A stretch of DNA of 64,000 bases from CAMFLJ01 sp965279255 (GCA_965279255.1 OZ257146.1:1054001-1118000); one strand, 5' to 3'; shown: positions 40,793 through 49,522, numbered from the stretch's first letter. Notes: generated by a model not told the origin, from the letters alone. Numbers and translations: made by a program.

Positions 40793-41923
40793 ATGAGCAC
40801 ACCCATCGCAGAGAAGCTCGGCATCGAGTTCCCGATCTTCGCCTTCAGCCACTGCCGCGACGTCGTGGCCGCGGTCACCAACGCCGGTGGCTTCGGCGTC
40901 CTCGGCGCGCTCGCCTACGGGCCCGAGCGCCTCGAGATCGAGCTCAACTGGATCGACGAGCACGTCGGGGGCAAGCCCTACGGCGTCGACTTCGCCATGC
41001 CGGTGAACTACATCGGCAAGGGCGGCGGCGACGAGGCCAGCTTCGCCAACCTCGACGCCATGATCCCCGACGAGCACCGTCAGTTCGTCGAGGAGCTGCT
41101 CGCCCGCTACGACGTGCCCCACCTGCCCGACGAGGCCGACGAGCACGCCCCGGTGGCCGCCGCCGGCCTCGGCGTCGACGAGATGGGCCCGAACCAGGTC
41201 GAGGTCTGCCTGGCCCATCCGAACGTGAAGATGATCGTCAACGCCCTCGGCCCGCCCCCGCAGTACGTCGTCGAGCGGGCCCACGCGGCCGGCCTGCTGG
41301 TCGGCGGCCTCGCCGGCTCGAAGGTCCACGCCGAGCGCCAGGTCGCCATCGGCGTCGACGTGATCGTCGCCCAGGGCACCGAGGCCGGCGGCCACTGCGG
41401 CGAGATCTCCACCATGGTGCTGGTGCCCGAGGTCGTCGACGCGGTGGGCCCCGACGTCCCCGTGCTCGCCGCCGGCGGCATCGCCACCGGCCGCCAGATG
41501 GCCGCGGCCCTGGCCCTCGGCGCCCAGGGCGTCTGGACCGGCTCGATGTGGCTCACCGTCACCGAGGCCGACACCAACCCCGAGGCCCTCGAGAACATGC
41601 TCGCCGCCACCTCCCGCGACACCGTCCGCTCGAAGGCCATGACCGGCAAGCCCGCCCGGCAGCTGCGCACGGCCTGGACCGAGGCGTGGGAGAGCCCCGA
41701 GTCGCCCGGCACCCTGCCCATGCCGCTCCAGGGCATCCTCCACAACGAGGCCGGCCGGCGCACCCAGCGGGCCCACGCCAAGGACCTCATCGGCTTCCCG
41801 GTGGGCCAGATCGTCGGGCGCATGAACAAGGTCAGGCCCAGCCGCGACCTCGTGCTCGAGATGGTCGAGGAGTGGATCGAGACGACCGAGAAGCTCAGTG
41901 CCATGCTGGGCGACGACGCCTGA
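40793..41923 (+). CDS. Nitronate monooxygenase (2-nitropropane dioxygenase-like)
   Basis: A 376-residue FMN-dependent TIM-barrel oxidase that converts nitronates to carbonyls plus nitrite, or a related enol oxidase or enoyl reductase. The FMN and active-site motif GTEAGGHCGE is present, as are LAAGGIATGRQMAAALALGAQGV and the N-terminal IAEKLGIEFPI. It has the longer C-terminus of actinobacterial forms often found in lipid and steroid gene sets. ATG 40793 was chosen. The P450 gene follows after 29 bases with GAGGGGGAG as ribosome-binding site. Confidence 0.87.
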   Translation: MSTPIAEKLGIEFPIFAFSHCRDVVAAVTNAGGFGVLGALAYGPERLEIELNWIDEHVGGKPYGVDFAMPVNYIGKGGGDEASFANLDAMIPDEHRQFVEELLARYDVPHLPDEADEHAPVAAAGLGVDEMGPNQVEVCLAHPNVKMIVNALGPPPQYVVERAHAAGLLVGGLAGSKVHAERQVAIGVDVIVAQGTEAGGHCGEISTMVLVPEVVDAVGPDVPVLAAGGIATGRQMAAALALGAQGVWTGSMWLTVTEADTNPEALENMLAATSRDTVRSKAMTGKPARQLRTAWTEAWESPESPGTLPMPLQGILHNEAGRRTQRAHAKDLIGFPVGQIVGRMNKVRPSRDLVLEMVEEWIETTEKLSAMLGDDA

Positions 41924-41952
41924 GCCGGCTGACGATCGAGGGGGAGACCACC

Positions 41953-43191
41953 ATGAGCGACACGACAGTCGACGCACCCGCCCTGCACGACCCGCGCACC
42001 TACGACAAGGGCGTGCCCTACGAGTACTACCGGTGGCTCCGGGACAACGATCCGGTGGCCCACATCGACCACCCGAACTACCCGAGCGGCTACTGGGCCG
42101 TCACCCGGTACGACGACGTCCAGCGGGTGTCGCGCGACGCCGCCACCTTCCGCAACGCCCCCGACCCGTTCCTCGACGACGGCACCATGGCCCCGGGCGG
42201 CGACGGCGGCGGCAACACCGAGCTGCTCATCAGCAAGGACGCCCCCGACCACATCAAGCTCCGCAAGCTGATCAACAAGGGGTTCACGCCCCGTCGGGTG
42301 GCCGACCTCTCCGACCGCCTGCGGGAGCGCACCGACTCCATCATCGACGGCCTGGCCGACCGTGACGGCTGCGACCTCGTCCACGACCTGGCCCTGTGGC
42401 TGCCGCTGCACGTGATCGCCGACATGGTCGGGGTGCCCGAGGACGACCGCAAGCAGGTCTTCGACTGGACCGAGCTCACCTTCGGCTTCGACCCCGACGT
42501 CACCCCCGAGCAGCGGGCCCAGGCCATGACCGAGATGTTCATGTACGCCGACGGCCTGGCCTCCGAGCGCGAGGCCGAGCCCCGCGACGACCTCATGAGC
42601 ATCCTGCTGGCGGCCGAGGTCGACGGCGAGAAGCTCACGAAGTTCCAGATCGAGGTGTTCTTCATGCTGCTGCAGAACGCCGGCAGCGAGACCACCCGGA
42701 ACCTGATCACCACCGGCACCCTGGCCCTGCTCCAGCACCCCGACCAGCTGGCTCTGCTCCGGTCGGACTTCGACCTGCTGCCCACGGCCATCGAGGAGCT
42801 GCTGCGCTACGTCACCCCGGTGATCCACTTCACCCGCACGCCGGTGGTCGACACCGAGCTGGGCGGTCGCCAGATCTCGGCGGGGGAGCGGGTGCTGATG
42901 ATCTACGCCTCGGCCAACCGTGACGAGCGGGCCTTCGCCGATGCCGACGGGCTCGACATCACCCGTGACCCCAACGACCACGTGGCCTTCGGTGCGGGCG
43001 GGCCCCACTTCTGCCTGGGCGCCAACCTGGCCCGGCTCGAGGCCCGGATCATGTTCGAGCAGATCCTCACCCGGTTCGAGGGCCTGCGGGTCGACGGCGA
43101 CCCCGACGACTTCCCCCGCGTGAACTCCAACCTCATCGACGGCTTCGCCGAGCTGCCCATCACCTGGGATCGCATCCTCCCGGCGAGCTGA
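41953..43191 (+). CDS. Cytochrome P450
   Basis: Haem monooxygenase, 412 residues, soluble bacterial type. I-helix oxygen-binding motif NAGSETTRN (about 238-246), ExxR in EELLRY (about 280), and haem-binding loop FGAGGPHFCLG with Cys354 as axial ligand. The IHFTRTPVVDTELGG segment and overall pattern recall the actinobacterial CYP families acting on sterols and fatty or terpenoid compounds. It lies in an operon with the nitronate monooxygenase. No ferredoxin gene is adjacent. A long hairpin terminator follows. Confidence 0.95.
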   Translation: MSDTTVDAPALHDPRTYDKGVPYEYYRWLRDNDPVAHIDHPNYPSGYWAVTRYDDVQRVSRDAATFRNAPDPFLDDGTMAPGGDGGGNTELLISKDAPDHIKLRKLINKGFTPRRVADLSDRLRERTDSIIDGLADRDGCDLVHDLALWLPLHVIADMVGVPEDDRKQVFDWTELTFGFDPDVTPEQRAQAMTEMFMYADGLASEREAEPRDDLMSILLAAEVDGEKLTKFQIEVFFMLLQNAGSETTRNLITTGTLALLQHPDQLALLRSDFDLLPTAIEELLRYVTPVIHFTRTPVVDTELGGRQISAGERVLMIYASANRDERAFADADGLDITRDPNDHVAFGAGGPHFCLGANLARLEARIMFEQILTRFEGLRVDGDPDDFPRVNSNLIDGFAELPITWDRILPAS

Positions 43192-43217
43192 GCCGAGGGG
43201 GCCGACCGGACCTCACC

Positions 43218-43269
43218 CGAACCGACGCGTGGAGCGGTCGCAGGAGCGACCGGGCCACGCGTCGGTTCG
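43218..43269. terminator. Long two-tier hairpin between P450 and VOC genes
   Basis: Outer stem of 15 perfect bp (43218-43232 with 43255-43269) and inner stem CGGTCGC/GCGACCG (43235-43241 with 43246-43252), separated by a 2x2 internal loop and closed by AGGA. It lies between convergent genes. Confidence 0.75.
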
Positions 43270-43283
43270 CGTCGGGAGCGGGA

Positions 43284-43736
43284 TCAGAGGCGGAGGGGCT
43301 TCATCGGCGCGGCGAAGGCGGCGGGGTCGTCGCGCCACACCTCGGGCTGCACGTCGATGTAGAGCTCGATCTCGTTCCCGTCCGGGTCGAGCAGGTAGAG
43401 GCTGTGGGTGACCCCGTGGTCGGTGGCGCCCACCACCTCGATGTCGTTGGCGTGCAGCACGGCCAGGGCCTCCCTGAGCTCGTCGTCGGTCGTGCCGACC
43501 TTCAGTCCGAAGTGGTAGAGCCCGACCCGCCGCCCCCGGGGGATCGGTGCCGCCTGCTCGCCGACCTCGATCAGGAGCAGCTCGTGGTGGGTGCGACCCG
43601 AGCTGAAGGCGGCGGCGGGGAAGCCGGTCTCCTCGATCGGCAGCGGGCTGAACCCGAGGACGTCACGGTAGAAGTGGCGGGACCGCTCGAGGTCGCGGAC
43701 GTAGAGCACCAGGTGACCGAGCTCGTGGACCTTCAT
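43284..43736 (-). CDS. VOC (glyoxalase/dioxygenase) family protein
   Basis: A 150-residue vicinal-oxygen-chelate protein with two beta-alpha-beta-beta-beta modules. Likely metal ligands are His8 (ELGHLVLYV), His in YHFGLKV (about 75) and Glu in NEIELY (about 125). Enzymes of this fold include glyoxalase I, fosfomycin resistance proteins and extradiol dioxygenases; this one is not assignable. GGGAGG before the ATG is a strong ribosome-binding site. A hairpin separates it from the upstream yceI gene. Confidence 0.85.
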   Translation of the reverse strand: MKVHELGHLVLYVRDLERSRHFYRDVLGFSPLPIEETGFPAAAFSSGRTHHELLLIEVGEQAAPIPRGRRVGLYHFGLKVGTTDDELREALAVLHANDIEVVGATDHGVTHSLYLLDPDGNEIELYIDVQPEVWRDDPAAFAAPMKPLRL

Positions 43737-43756
43737 GGGGTTCCTCCCGAGGCGTG

Positions 43757-43788
43757 GATCGGGCCGGGTCGTGTGACCCGGCCCGATC
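43757..43788 (-). terminator. Hairpin terminator after yceI
   Basis: Perfect 14-bp stem GATCGGGCCGGGTC / GACCCGGCCCGATC with GTGT loop, between the yceI stop and the VOC start on the same strand. Confidence 0.75.
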
Positions 43789-43846
43789 GATGAGTCTGCT
43801 GTACGGGGCCGACCGCTGCCGGCACCCGGGGTGGGTCAGGCCCTGA

Positions 43847-44395
43847 TCAGGCCTCGGCCTTCACGAGCTCGACGTCGAGGCCGAGCTTGATCTTCTCGCC
43901 CACGAGCACGCCGCCGCCCTCGAGGGCCACGTTCCACTCGAGGCCCCAGTCCTTGCGGTTGATCTCGCCCGACGCGGTGAAGCCGGCGCGGGTGCCGCCC
44001 CACGGGTCGCCGCTGACGCCGTCGAACTCGAGCTCGAGCTCGACCGGCTTGGTGATGCCCTTGATGGTGAGGTCCCCGAAGAGGACGAAGTCGCCGCCGT
44101 CTTCCTTGATGCCGGTGCTGGCGAAGGTGATGGTGGGGTGGTTGGCCACGTCGAAGAAGTCGGCGCTGCGGAGGTGCTCGTCACGGCCGGTGTCGCCGGT
44201 GTCGATCGAGCCGAGCTCGATGGTCGCCTGCACGCTCGACTGGAGGCGGTCCTCCGCGATGGTGGCGGCGCCCTCGACGGCGCCGAAGCGGCCGCGGACC
44301 TTGGTGATCATGAGGTGGCGGGCGGTGAACCCGACCGTCGTGTGCGATGCGTCGATGGTCCAGGTGCCGGGTGTGATGTCGTCGATCGAAGCCAT
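43847..44395 (-). CDS. YceI family lipid-binding protein
   Basis: A 182-residue YceI-fold protein: a lipocalin-like beta-barrel that binds polyisoprenoid chains. Family motifs are GTWTIDASHTTVGFTARHLMITKVRGRF at the start, the LRSADFFDVANHPTITF block, and the C-terminal NRKDWGLEWN. No signal peptide is present with the ATG chosen (44393-44395), so it is predicted cytoplasmic, unlike the periplasmic E. coli form. It is divergent from a MarR gene with a palindrome between, so MarR control is likely. Confidence 0.92.
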   Translation of the reverse strand: MASIDDITPGTWTIDASHTTVGFTARHLMITKVRGRFGAVEGAATIAEDRLQSSVQATIELGSIDTGDTGRDEHLRSADFFDVANHPTITFASTGIKEDGGDFVLFGDLTIKGITKPVELELEFDGVSGDPWGGTRAGFTASGEINRKDWGLEWNVALEGGGVLVGEKIKLGLDVELVKAEA

Positions 44396-44502
44396 TTGGG
44401 GGGCCCTCCGTCGTGTGATGGGTGTGGAACTCTTCCAACTCGATTGTGACCGCAAGTATTCCGGGGAATCCTTGATTTCACAACCATCGGCGTGGTGTGA
44501 CA

Positions 44503-44516
44503 TTTGCGATAGCAAA
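44503..44516. promoter_or_regulatory. MarR-type operator palindrome
   Basis: TTTGC-GATA-GCAAA, a perfect 5+5 bp inverted repeat in the 156-base gap between divergent yceI and marR. MarR regulators usually bind such sites and repress both themselves and the divergent gene. Confidence 0.55.
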
Positions 44517-44539
44517 GGTTATGGGGCCGAACCGTCGGG

Positions 44540-44545
44540 TACGAT
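44540..44545 (+). promoter_or_regulatory. -10 box for leaderless marR mRNA
   Basis: TACGAT, 6 nt before ATG 44552. Confidence 0.45.
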
Positions 44546-44551
44546 CGGGTC

Positions 44552-45028
44552 ATGGTGAAGTGGCTCGACGACGAAGAGATGGCGGCCTGGCGGTCGATGA
44601 TCGAGGTCAACTCGGCGGTGATGGCCTCGCTCGAGGCTGACTCGGTCGAGCGCCACGGCATCGCCGAGGGCGACTACGCCGTGCTGGTGAACCTGTCCGA
44701 GGCCCCCGACGAGCGACTGCGCATGTGCGACCTCGCCGCCGCCCTCCACCTGTCGCCGTCCGGCATCACCCGACGGCTCGACGGCATGGTCAAGCAGGGC
44801 CTCGTCGTGCGCGAGCCCTCCACCGAGGACCGCCGCGTGATGCTGGCGGTGCTCACGCCGGCTGGTCGGGCCAAGCTCGAGTCGGCTGCTCCCGACCACG
44901 TCGACGCCGTGCGCCGCAACTTCCTCGACCACCTGTCGCGGAGCCAGATCCGCAATCTGGCGGCGGCGTTCGCGGCCGTGCAGCGGGGCCGCGAGGCCCA
45001 GGCCCGCACCGCCCACGACGCCGCCTGA
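44552..45028 (+). CDS. MarR family transcriptional regulator
   Basis: A 158-residue winged-helix repressor. The DNA-binding domain has MCDLAAALHLSPSGITRRLDGMVKQGLV followed by the wing EDRRVMLAVLTPAG. N- and C-terminal helices form the dimer interface. It is divergent from yceI across the TTTGC/GCAAA palindrome, its likely operator. Probable ligands are phenolic or other small lipophilic compounds, as is common in the family. Confidence 0.9.
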   Translation: MVKWLDDEEMAAWRSMIEVNSAVMASLEADSVERHGIAEGDYAVLVNLSEAPDERLRMCDLAAALHLSPSGITRRLDGMVKQGLVVREPSTEDRRVMLAVLTPAGRAKLESAAPDHVDAVRRNFLDHLSRSQIRNLAAAFAAVQRGREAQARTAHDAA

Positions 45029-45087
45029 GCCGCTCGGGGCGCAGCATCCTTTCCGAATCTCCGGGAGTGACCGGGAAGATCCTTCGC

Positions 45088-45093
45088 TAGGCT
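45088..45093 (+). promoter_or_regulatory. -10 box for leaderless second marR mRNA
   Basis: TAGGCT, 7 nt before ATG 45101. Confidence 0.45.
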
Positions 45094-45100
45094 AACGACC

Positions 45101-45634
45101 ATGGCGAAGCGATCGGGGACCACGACATCGGGGACTGCGAACGGTACGAGCACCACGGTCGCCTCCGACCCGACTGCCGTCGCCCCCTCGACGAGCCCGA
45201 CCGGCCCCACCGAGGCCCACGAGGTCGCCGCCCGCCTGCGGCTGGCGGTCGCCCGCCTCCACCGCACGCTGCGCCAGCACGCCGACGCCGGCCTGTCGCC
45301 GAGCCAGCTCTCCGCCCTGGTCGCCATCGAGCGCCACGGCTCCATGACCCTCGGTGAGCTCGCGGCCCACGAGGGCGTGGCGCCGCCCACCATCACCGGC
45401 GTCGTGGCCCGCCTCGAGGCGGATGGCAACGTCGAGCGCGAGCCCGACCCGACCGATCGACGCGTCGTGCGGGTCACCGCGTCGGCTCAGGGGCGCGAGC
45501 TCGTGGTGCGGGCCCGCGAGCGCAAGGACGCGTGGCTCACCCGGCGCATCGCCGGCCTGACGCCCGACGAGATCGACCGCCTGGCCGACGCCCTCGGCGT
45601 CATCGAGGCGCTCAGCGACAGGACCGACCAGTGA
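45101..45634 (+). CDS. MarR family transcriptional regulator (with MFS exporter)
   Basis: A 177-residue MarR regulator with a Thr/Ser-rich, probably unfolded N-terminus of about 35 residues. The winged helix is MTLGELAAHEGVAPPTITGVVARLEADGNVEREPDPTDRRVV. The stop overlaps the GTG of the MFS transporter (GTGA), so regulator and exporter are co-translated. This arrangement fits a self-regulated drug or metabolite efflux unit. Confidence 0.9.
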   Translation: MAKRSGTTTSGTANGTSTTVASDPTAVAPSTSPTGPTEAHEVAARLRLAVARLHRTLRQHADAGLSPSQLSALVAIERHGSMTLGELAAHEGVAPPTITGVVARLEADGNVEREPDPTDRRVVRVTASAQGRELVVRARERKDAWLTRRIAGLTPDEIDRLADALGVIEALSDRTDQ

Positions 45635-46968
45635 GCGCCCTCGGTCGGGCCACGAGCGACACCTTCCGCTCGCTGCGCACCCGCAACTTCCGTCTCTTCT
45701 TCGGCGGTCAGCTCATCAGCCAGGTCGGCAACTGGCTCACCATGGTCGCCCAGACCCTGCTGGTGCTGCGCCTCACCGGGAGCGGTGTGGCCCTCGGCCT
45801 GCTCGCCGCCTGCCAGTTCGCCCCGCTGCTCGTCCTCGGGCCGTGGGCCGGCCTGGTCGCCGACCGCTCCGACAAGCGCAAGCTGCTGCTCATCGTCCAG
45901 GCCATCGCCATGCTGCAGTCCTTCGCGCTGGCGGGCCTCGCCTTCATGGGCGACCCGCCGCTGGCGGGCATCTTCGCCATCTCTCTCGTCGGCGGTCTCA
46001 CCGTCGCCTTCGACAACCCCGCCCGCCGCTCGTTCGTGGTCGAGATGGTCCCCGAGCGCGACATGAACAACGCCGTGTCGCTCAACTCGGCGCTCATGAC
46101 GTCCTCCCGCATCATCGGCCCGGCCCTCGCCGGCCTGCTGGTGAGCACGGTGGGCTTCGGCTGGGCGTTCCTCGTCGACGGGCTCTCGTACATCGCCGTC
46201 CTCGCCGCCCTGGGCATGATGCGCACCGCCGAGCTGCGCCCCGCCCCGGTGACGCCGAGGGCCAAGGGCCAGGTCAGAGCGGGCTTCCGCTACGTGCGCA
46301 GCGTGCCCGACCTGTGGGTGCCCATGGTGATGATGGCCGTGATCGGCGTGTTCGCCTTCAACTTCGCCGTCGTGTTCCCCCTGTTCGTCACCGAGGACCT
46401 GGGCGGCTCCGACACCGCCTTCACCATCCTCTTCTCGATCGTCAGCGTCGGGTCGCTGGTGGGGGCGCTGGCCATGGCCCGCCGCCGGTCGATCGACGTC
46501 CACATCGTGGCCGTCACCGCCCTGGTCTTCGGCGTGCCCATGCTGGTGATGGCCGTGGTGCCGAACCTGGCGCTGGCGTGCGCCGTCGGCATCTTCATCG
46601 GCTTCGGGAGCATCGCCTTCCTCACCTCCTCGACCGCCATCGTCCAGACCCGGGCCGATCCCATGATGCGGGGGCGGGTGCTCGCGCTGCAGGGCATGGT
46701 CTTCCTCGGCTCCACCCCGATCGGCGGCCCGATCCTGGGCTGGATCTGCCAGGCCTACGGCGCCCGATGGGGCATCGTCGTGGGTGGCGCGGCCTGCCTC
46801 GTCGCCGGTGCGTGGGGCCTGGTCATGGTCCGTCGATGCGAGCGCGAGCAGCTCGACCGGGCCCAGGCCGACGAGAGCGTGGTCGAGGCCATTGCGGAGA
46901 TGGGCGGCGCCGGTGTCGGCACGGCCGATCTCGAGCCCCCCACCCCGGACCTGGTGGAGCGGCGGTGA
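45631..46968 (+). CDS. MFS efflux transporter
   Basis: A 445-residue major-facilitator exporter of the EntS/enterobactin-exporter-like type. It starts RTRNFRLFFGGQLISQVGNWL, which is characteristic. It has about 12 membrane helices, motif A-like GLVADRSDKRKLLL and PARRSFVVEMVPERDMNNAVSLNSA. The C-terminal tail of about 35 residues is acidic and soluble. The start GTG is coupled to the MarR gene, so MarR probably controls it. A 25-bp hairpin ends the unit. Confidence 0.9.
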   Translation: MSALGRATSDTFRSLRTRNFRLFFGGQLISQVGNWLTMVAQTLLVLRLTGSGVALGLLAACQFAPLLVLGPWAGLVADRSDKRKLLLIVQAIAMLQSFALAGLAFMGDPPLAGIFAISLVGGLTVAFDNPARRSFVVEMVPERDMNNAVSLNSALMTSSRIIGPALAGLLVSTVGFGWAFLVDGLSYIAVLAALGMMRTAELRPAPVTPRAKGQVRAGFRYVRSVPDLWVPMVMMAVIGVFAFNFAVVFPLFVTEDLGGSDTAFTILFSIVSVGSLVGALAMARRRSIDVHIVAVTALVFGVPMLVMAVVPNLALACAVGIFIGFGSIAFLTSSTAIVQTRADPMMRGRVLALQGMVFLGSTPIGGPILGWICQAYGARWGIVVGGAACLVAGAWGLVMVRRCEREQLDRAQADESVVEAIAEMGGAGVGTADLEPPTPDLVERR

Positions 46969-47045
46969 TCGAGCGCCTCCGCGGGCCTCGACCATGACCA
47001 CGCGCCGCGAGGTCGTGCCCGAGGCCGCGCTGGCCTGAGCAACCA

Positions 47046-47102
47046 TCGACCCTCTGGCTCAGTACGTCACCACTGGCGTGACGTACTGAGCCAGAGGGTC
47101 GA
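47046..47102. terminator. Perfect 25-bp inverted repeat between convergent genes
   Basis: Bases 47046-47070 are the exact reverse complement of 47078-47102, with a 7-nt CACTGGC loop. It lies between the MFS exporter and the sulfatase gene, which converge, so it is probably a bidirectional terminator. No U-tract on either side. Confidence 0.75.
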
Positions 47103-47111
47103 GCGGGCCGG

Positions 47112-49433
47112 TCACTCGAACTTGGCGCCCATCTTCTTCAGCATGTCGATGACGTCCTCCGGCATGCCCGGTGCCACCGGCCCCGGCGTGTAGGTGACCG
47201 GGCCCTGGGTGCCGGTCCACGGGAAGGCGCCGTGGGTGACGTGGCGCTCCCACCACACCGGCGAGCGGGGGTCGCGGCCCACCGAGATGCCCTCGAACGG
47301 CGACATCCCGTAGATCATCGCCACCTCCGGGCGGTCGTCGACCGGAACACCGTCGATCGACAACGTGAGGCGCCAGCGGTCGCGCTCGAAGGCGTCGAAG
47401 TCGGCGGCGAGCACGTGGTCGCCGGGGGTGAGCGCCGGGCCCCGCACCACCGTCATGTGGCCGCGGCCGTCGTTCATGGCCAGCGCCGGCACGCCGCCCT
47501 CGAGGACGTAGAGGCCGTAGCCGCCGCTCTGGTCGCCGTGGGCCACGACGGTGCCGACGTCGTCGGGCCCGACCGTCACCGCCGCCTCGAACGAGAACGA
47601 GCGCAGCCAGATGAGCTGCACCGACCGCCACCGCTCGAGGGTGGGCGTGCCCGGCCAGATGGTGAGGGGCTCGCGCAGGCGCTCGGTGCTCGGCGGCCGC
47701 AGCAGGTACTTGAGGCCGGTGCCCTCGTCGAGGGGGTAGATCTGGCCGTCCCACGCCGCGGCCTCCCACGCCGCGGTGAGCTCGGCCAGCTTCGCCGGCT
47801 CGGCCTCGGCCAGGTTCCGCAGCTCGGTGCGGTCGGAGGTGAGGTCGTAGAGCTCCCACTCGGCGTCGTCGAACGCCGTCCACGGCTGGTGGAGGGTCAC
47901 GACCTCCCAGCCGTCGCGGTAGAAGCCGCGGTGCCCGATCATCTCGTAGACGGCCTCGGTGCGCTGGGCCGGCGCCTCGGGGTCGCGCAGGGTCGGCACC
48001 ATCGAGTGGCCGGTCATCGGCTTCACCGCCACCCCGGCGCGGTCGTGCAGGGGGTCGACGCCGACCAGCTCGAGCAGGGTGGGCGCCAGGTCCGAGACGT
48101 GGGCGTACTGGCGGCGCCGCTCGCCGCCGCCGATGCCACCGGCGGGCCACGACATCACGAACGGCACGGTGTGGCCGCCGGCGTGGGTGTTGATCTTGTA
48201 GAGCCGGAAGGGGGTGTTGCCGGCCATCGCCCAGCCCCGGGGGTAGTGGGGCGAGGTCTGCGGGCCGCCGATGAGGTCGAGGCGGTCGTGGTCGGCGTCG
48301 ACGTCGTCGCCCGCGGTGAGGTGGACCATGTAGCCGGTGGTGCCGACCATCTCGCCCTCGCGGGAGGCGCCGTTGTCGGAGGTGAAGATCACGATGGTGT
48401 TGTCGAGCTCGCCCATCGTGGCCAGCTCGTCGAGCAGCCGGCCGGTGGCCCGGTCGACGCTGCCGACCATGGCGGCGAAGACCTCCATGTAGCGGGCGTA
48501 GAGCTCCTTCTCCCGCCCGGGGAGGTCGGCCCACGGCTGCACGTCGTTGTTCGGCTCACTGTTGCGGGGCGCCAGCTCGGTGCCCTCCTCTAGCACGCCG
48601 GTCTCGAGCATGCGCCGGTACCGGCGCTCACGGAGCTCGTCCCAGCCGTCGTCGTAGCGGCCCTTCTGGGCGGCGATGTCGTCGGCCTTGGCGTGCAGCG
48701 GCGCGTGGACCGCGCCGTGGGCCACGTAGAGGAAGAAGGGCTGGTCGGGAGCAGAGGCCTTCCCCGCCTTGATCATGCCGAGGGCGTGGTCGACCAGGTC
48801 GTCGGTGAGGTAGTAGCCGTCGGGGTAGGTGTCGACCTCGACGGGGGAGTTGTCCTCGACCAGCCGGTGGGGCTGGTGCAGGTTGGTGAAGCCGTCGAGG
48901 AAGCCGTAGAAGCGGTCGAAGCCCCGCTGGAGGGGCCACGAGTGGCGGGGCCCGGCGTCGGACTGGTCGGAGTCCTTGGCCAGGTGCCACTTGCCCACCA
49001 TGTAGGTGGCCCAGCCGTTGGCCCGCAGCGTCTCGGGGAGGGTGACGACGTCGTCGGCCAGCTCCATGGCGTAGCCCGGGAAGCCGGGGTCGGAGTGGGC
49101 GACGGTGCCGACGCCGGCGGCATGCGGGTCGAGCCCGGTGAGCAGGGAGGCCCGGGTGGGCGAGCACATGGGCGTCGAGTGGAAGTCGGTGTACTGCAGG
49201 CCGCGGGCGGCCAGGGCGTCGACGTTGGGGGTGGCGATCTCGCTGCCGTAGCAGCCGAGGTCGGCGTAGCCCAGGTCGTCGACGAGCACCACGACGATGT
49301 TCGGGGCCCCGGCCGGGGGGACGGGGCGGTCGGGCCACCACGGCTCGGAGGCACCGAAGGTGCGGCCCACCCTGCCTCCGAAGCCGGGATAGGTGCCCGT
49401 GGGCCGGGATGCCGCGGTGGTGTCGTCGCTCAT
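47112..49433 (-). CDS. Arylsulfatase
   Basis: A 773-residue alkaline-phosphatase-superfamily sulfatase. The metal-binding NIVVVLVDDLGYADLG (D52, D53) is followed by the sulfatase signature C90-S-P-T-R94, whose Cys must be turned into formylglycine. GKWHL and the C-terminal sulfatase TSDNGA segment are also present. The last ~200 residues form an extra beta-rich domain. No signal peptide was seen. No formylglycine-generating enzyme gene is in the window. Resemblance to the AtsA-like group suggests sulfate-ester scavenging. Confidence 0.93.
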   Translation of the reverse strand: MSDDTTAASRPTGTYPGFGGRVGRTFGASEPWWPDRPVPPAGAPNIVVVLVDDLGYADLGCYGSEIATPNVDALAARGLQYTDFHSTPMCSPTRASLLTGLDPHAAGVGTVAHSDPGFPGYAMELADDVVTLPETLRANGWATYMVGKWHLAKDSDQSDAGPRHSWPLQRGFDRFYGFLDGFTNLHQPHRLVEDNSPVEVDTYPDGYYLTDDLVDHALGMIKAGKASAPDQPFFLYVAHGAVHAPLHAKADDIAAQKGRYDDGWDELRERRYRRMLETGVLEEGTELAPRNSEPNNDVQPWADLPGREKELYARYMEVFAAMVGSVDRATGRLLDELATMGELDNTIVIFTSDNGASREGEMVGTTGYMVHLTAGDDVDADHDRLDLIGGPQTSPHYPRGWAMAGNTPFRLYKINTHAGGHTVPFVMSWPAGGIGGGERRRQYAHVSDLAPTLLELVGVDPLHDRAGVAVKPMTGHSMVPTLRDPEAPAQRTEAVYEMIGHRGFYRDGWEVVTLHQPWTAFDDAEWELYDLTSDRTELRNLAEAEPAKLAELTAAWEAAAWDGQIYPLDEGTGLKYLLRPPSTERLREPLTIWPGTPTLERWRSVQLIWLRSFSFEAAVTVGPDDVGTVVAHGDQSGGYGLYVLEGGVPALAMNDGRGHMTVVRGPALTPGDHVLAADFDAFERDRWRLTLSIDGVPVDDRPEVAMIYGMSPFEGISVGRDPRSPVWWERHVTHGAFPWTGTQGPVTYTPGPVAPGMPEDVIDMLKKMGAKFE

Positions 49434-49509
49434 GGTGTCCCCCTCGTGAGGCGCCCTCGCGCCGCCGAGGAGCGTACCGGGGGCGTCCCGGGGTGTCCGG
49501 CTCCTGCCC

Positions 49510-49515
49510 TACGCT
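49510..49515 (+). promoter_or_regulatory. -10 box 7 nt before GTG 49523
   Basis: TACGCT, then 7 nt, then GTG 49523; supports a leaderless start. Confidence 0.4.
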
Positions 49516-49522
49516 CCGCTGG

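Noticed and set aside
46969..47045. Short open frame after the MFS exporter
   Set aside because: It is only about 14 codons long, with no ribosome-binding site.
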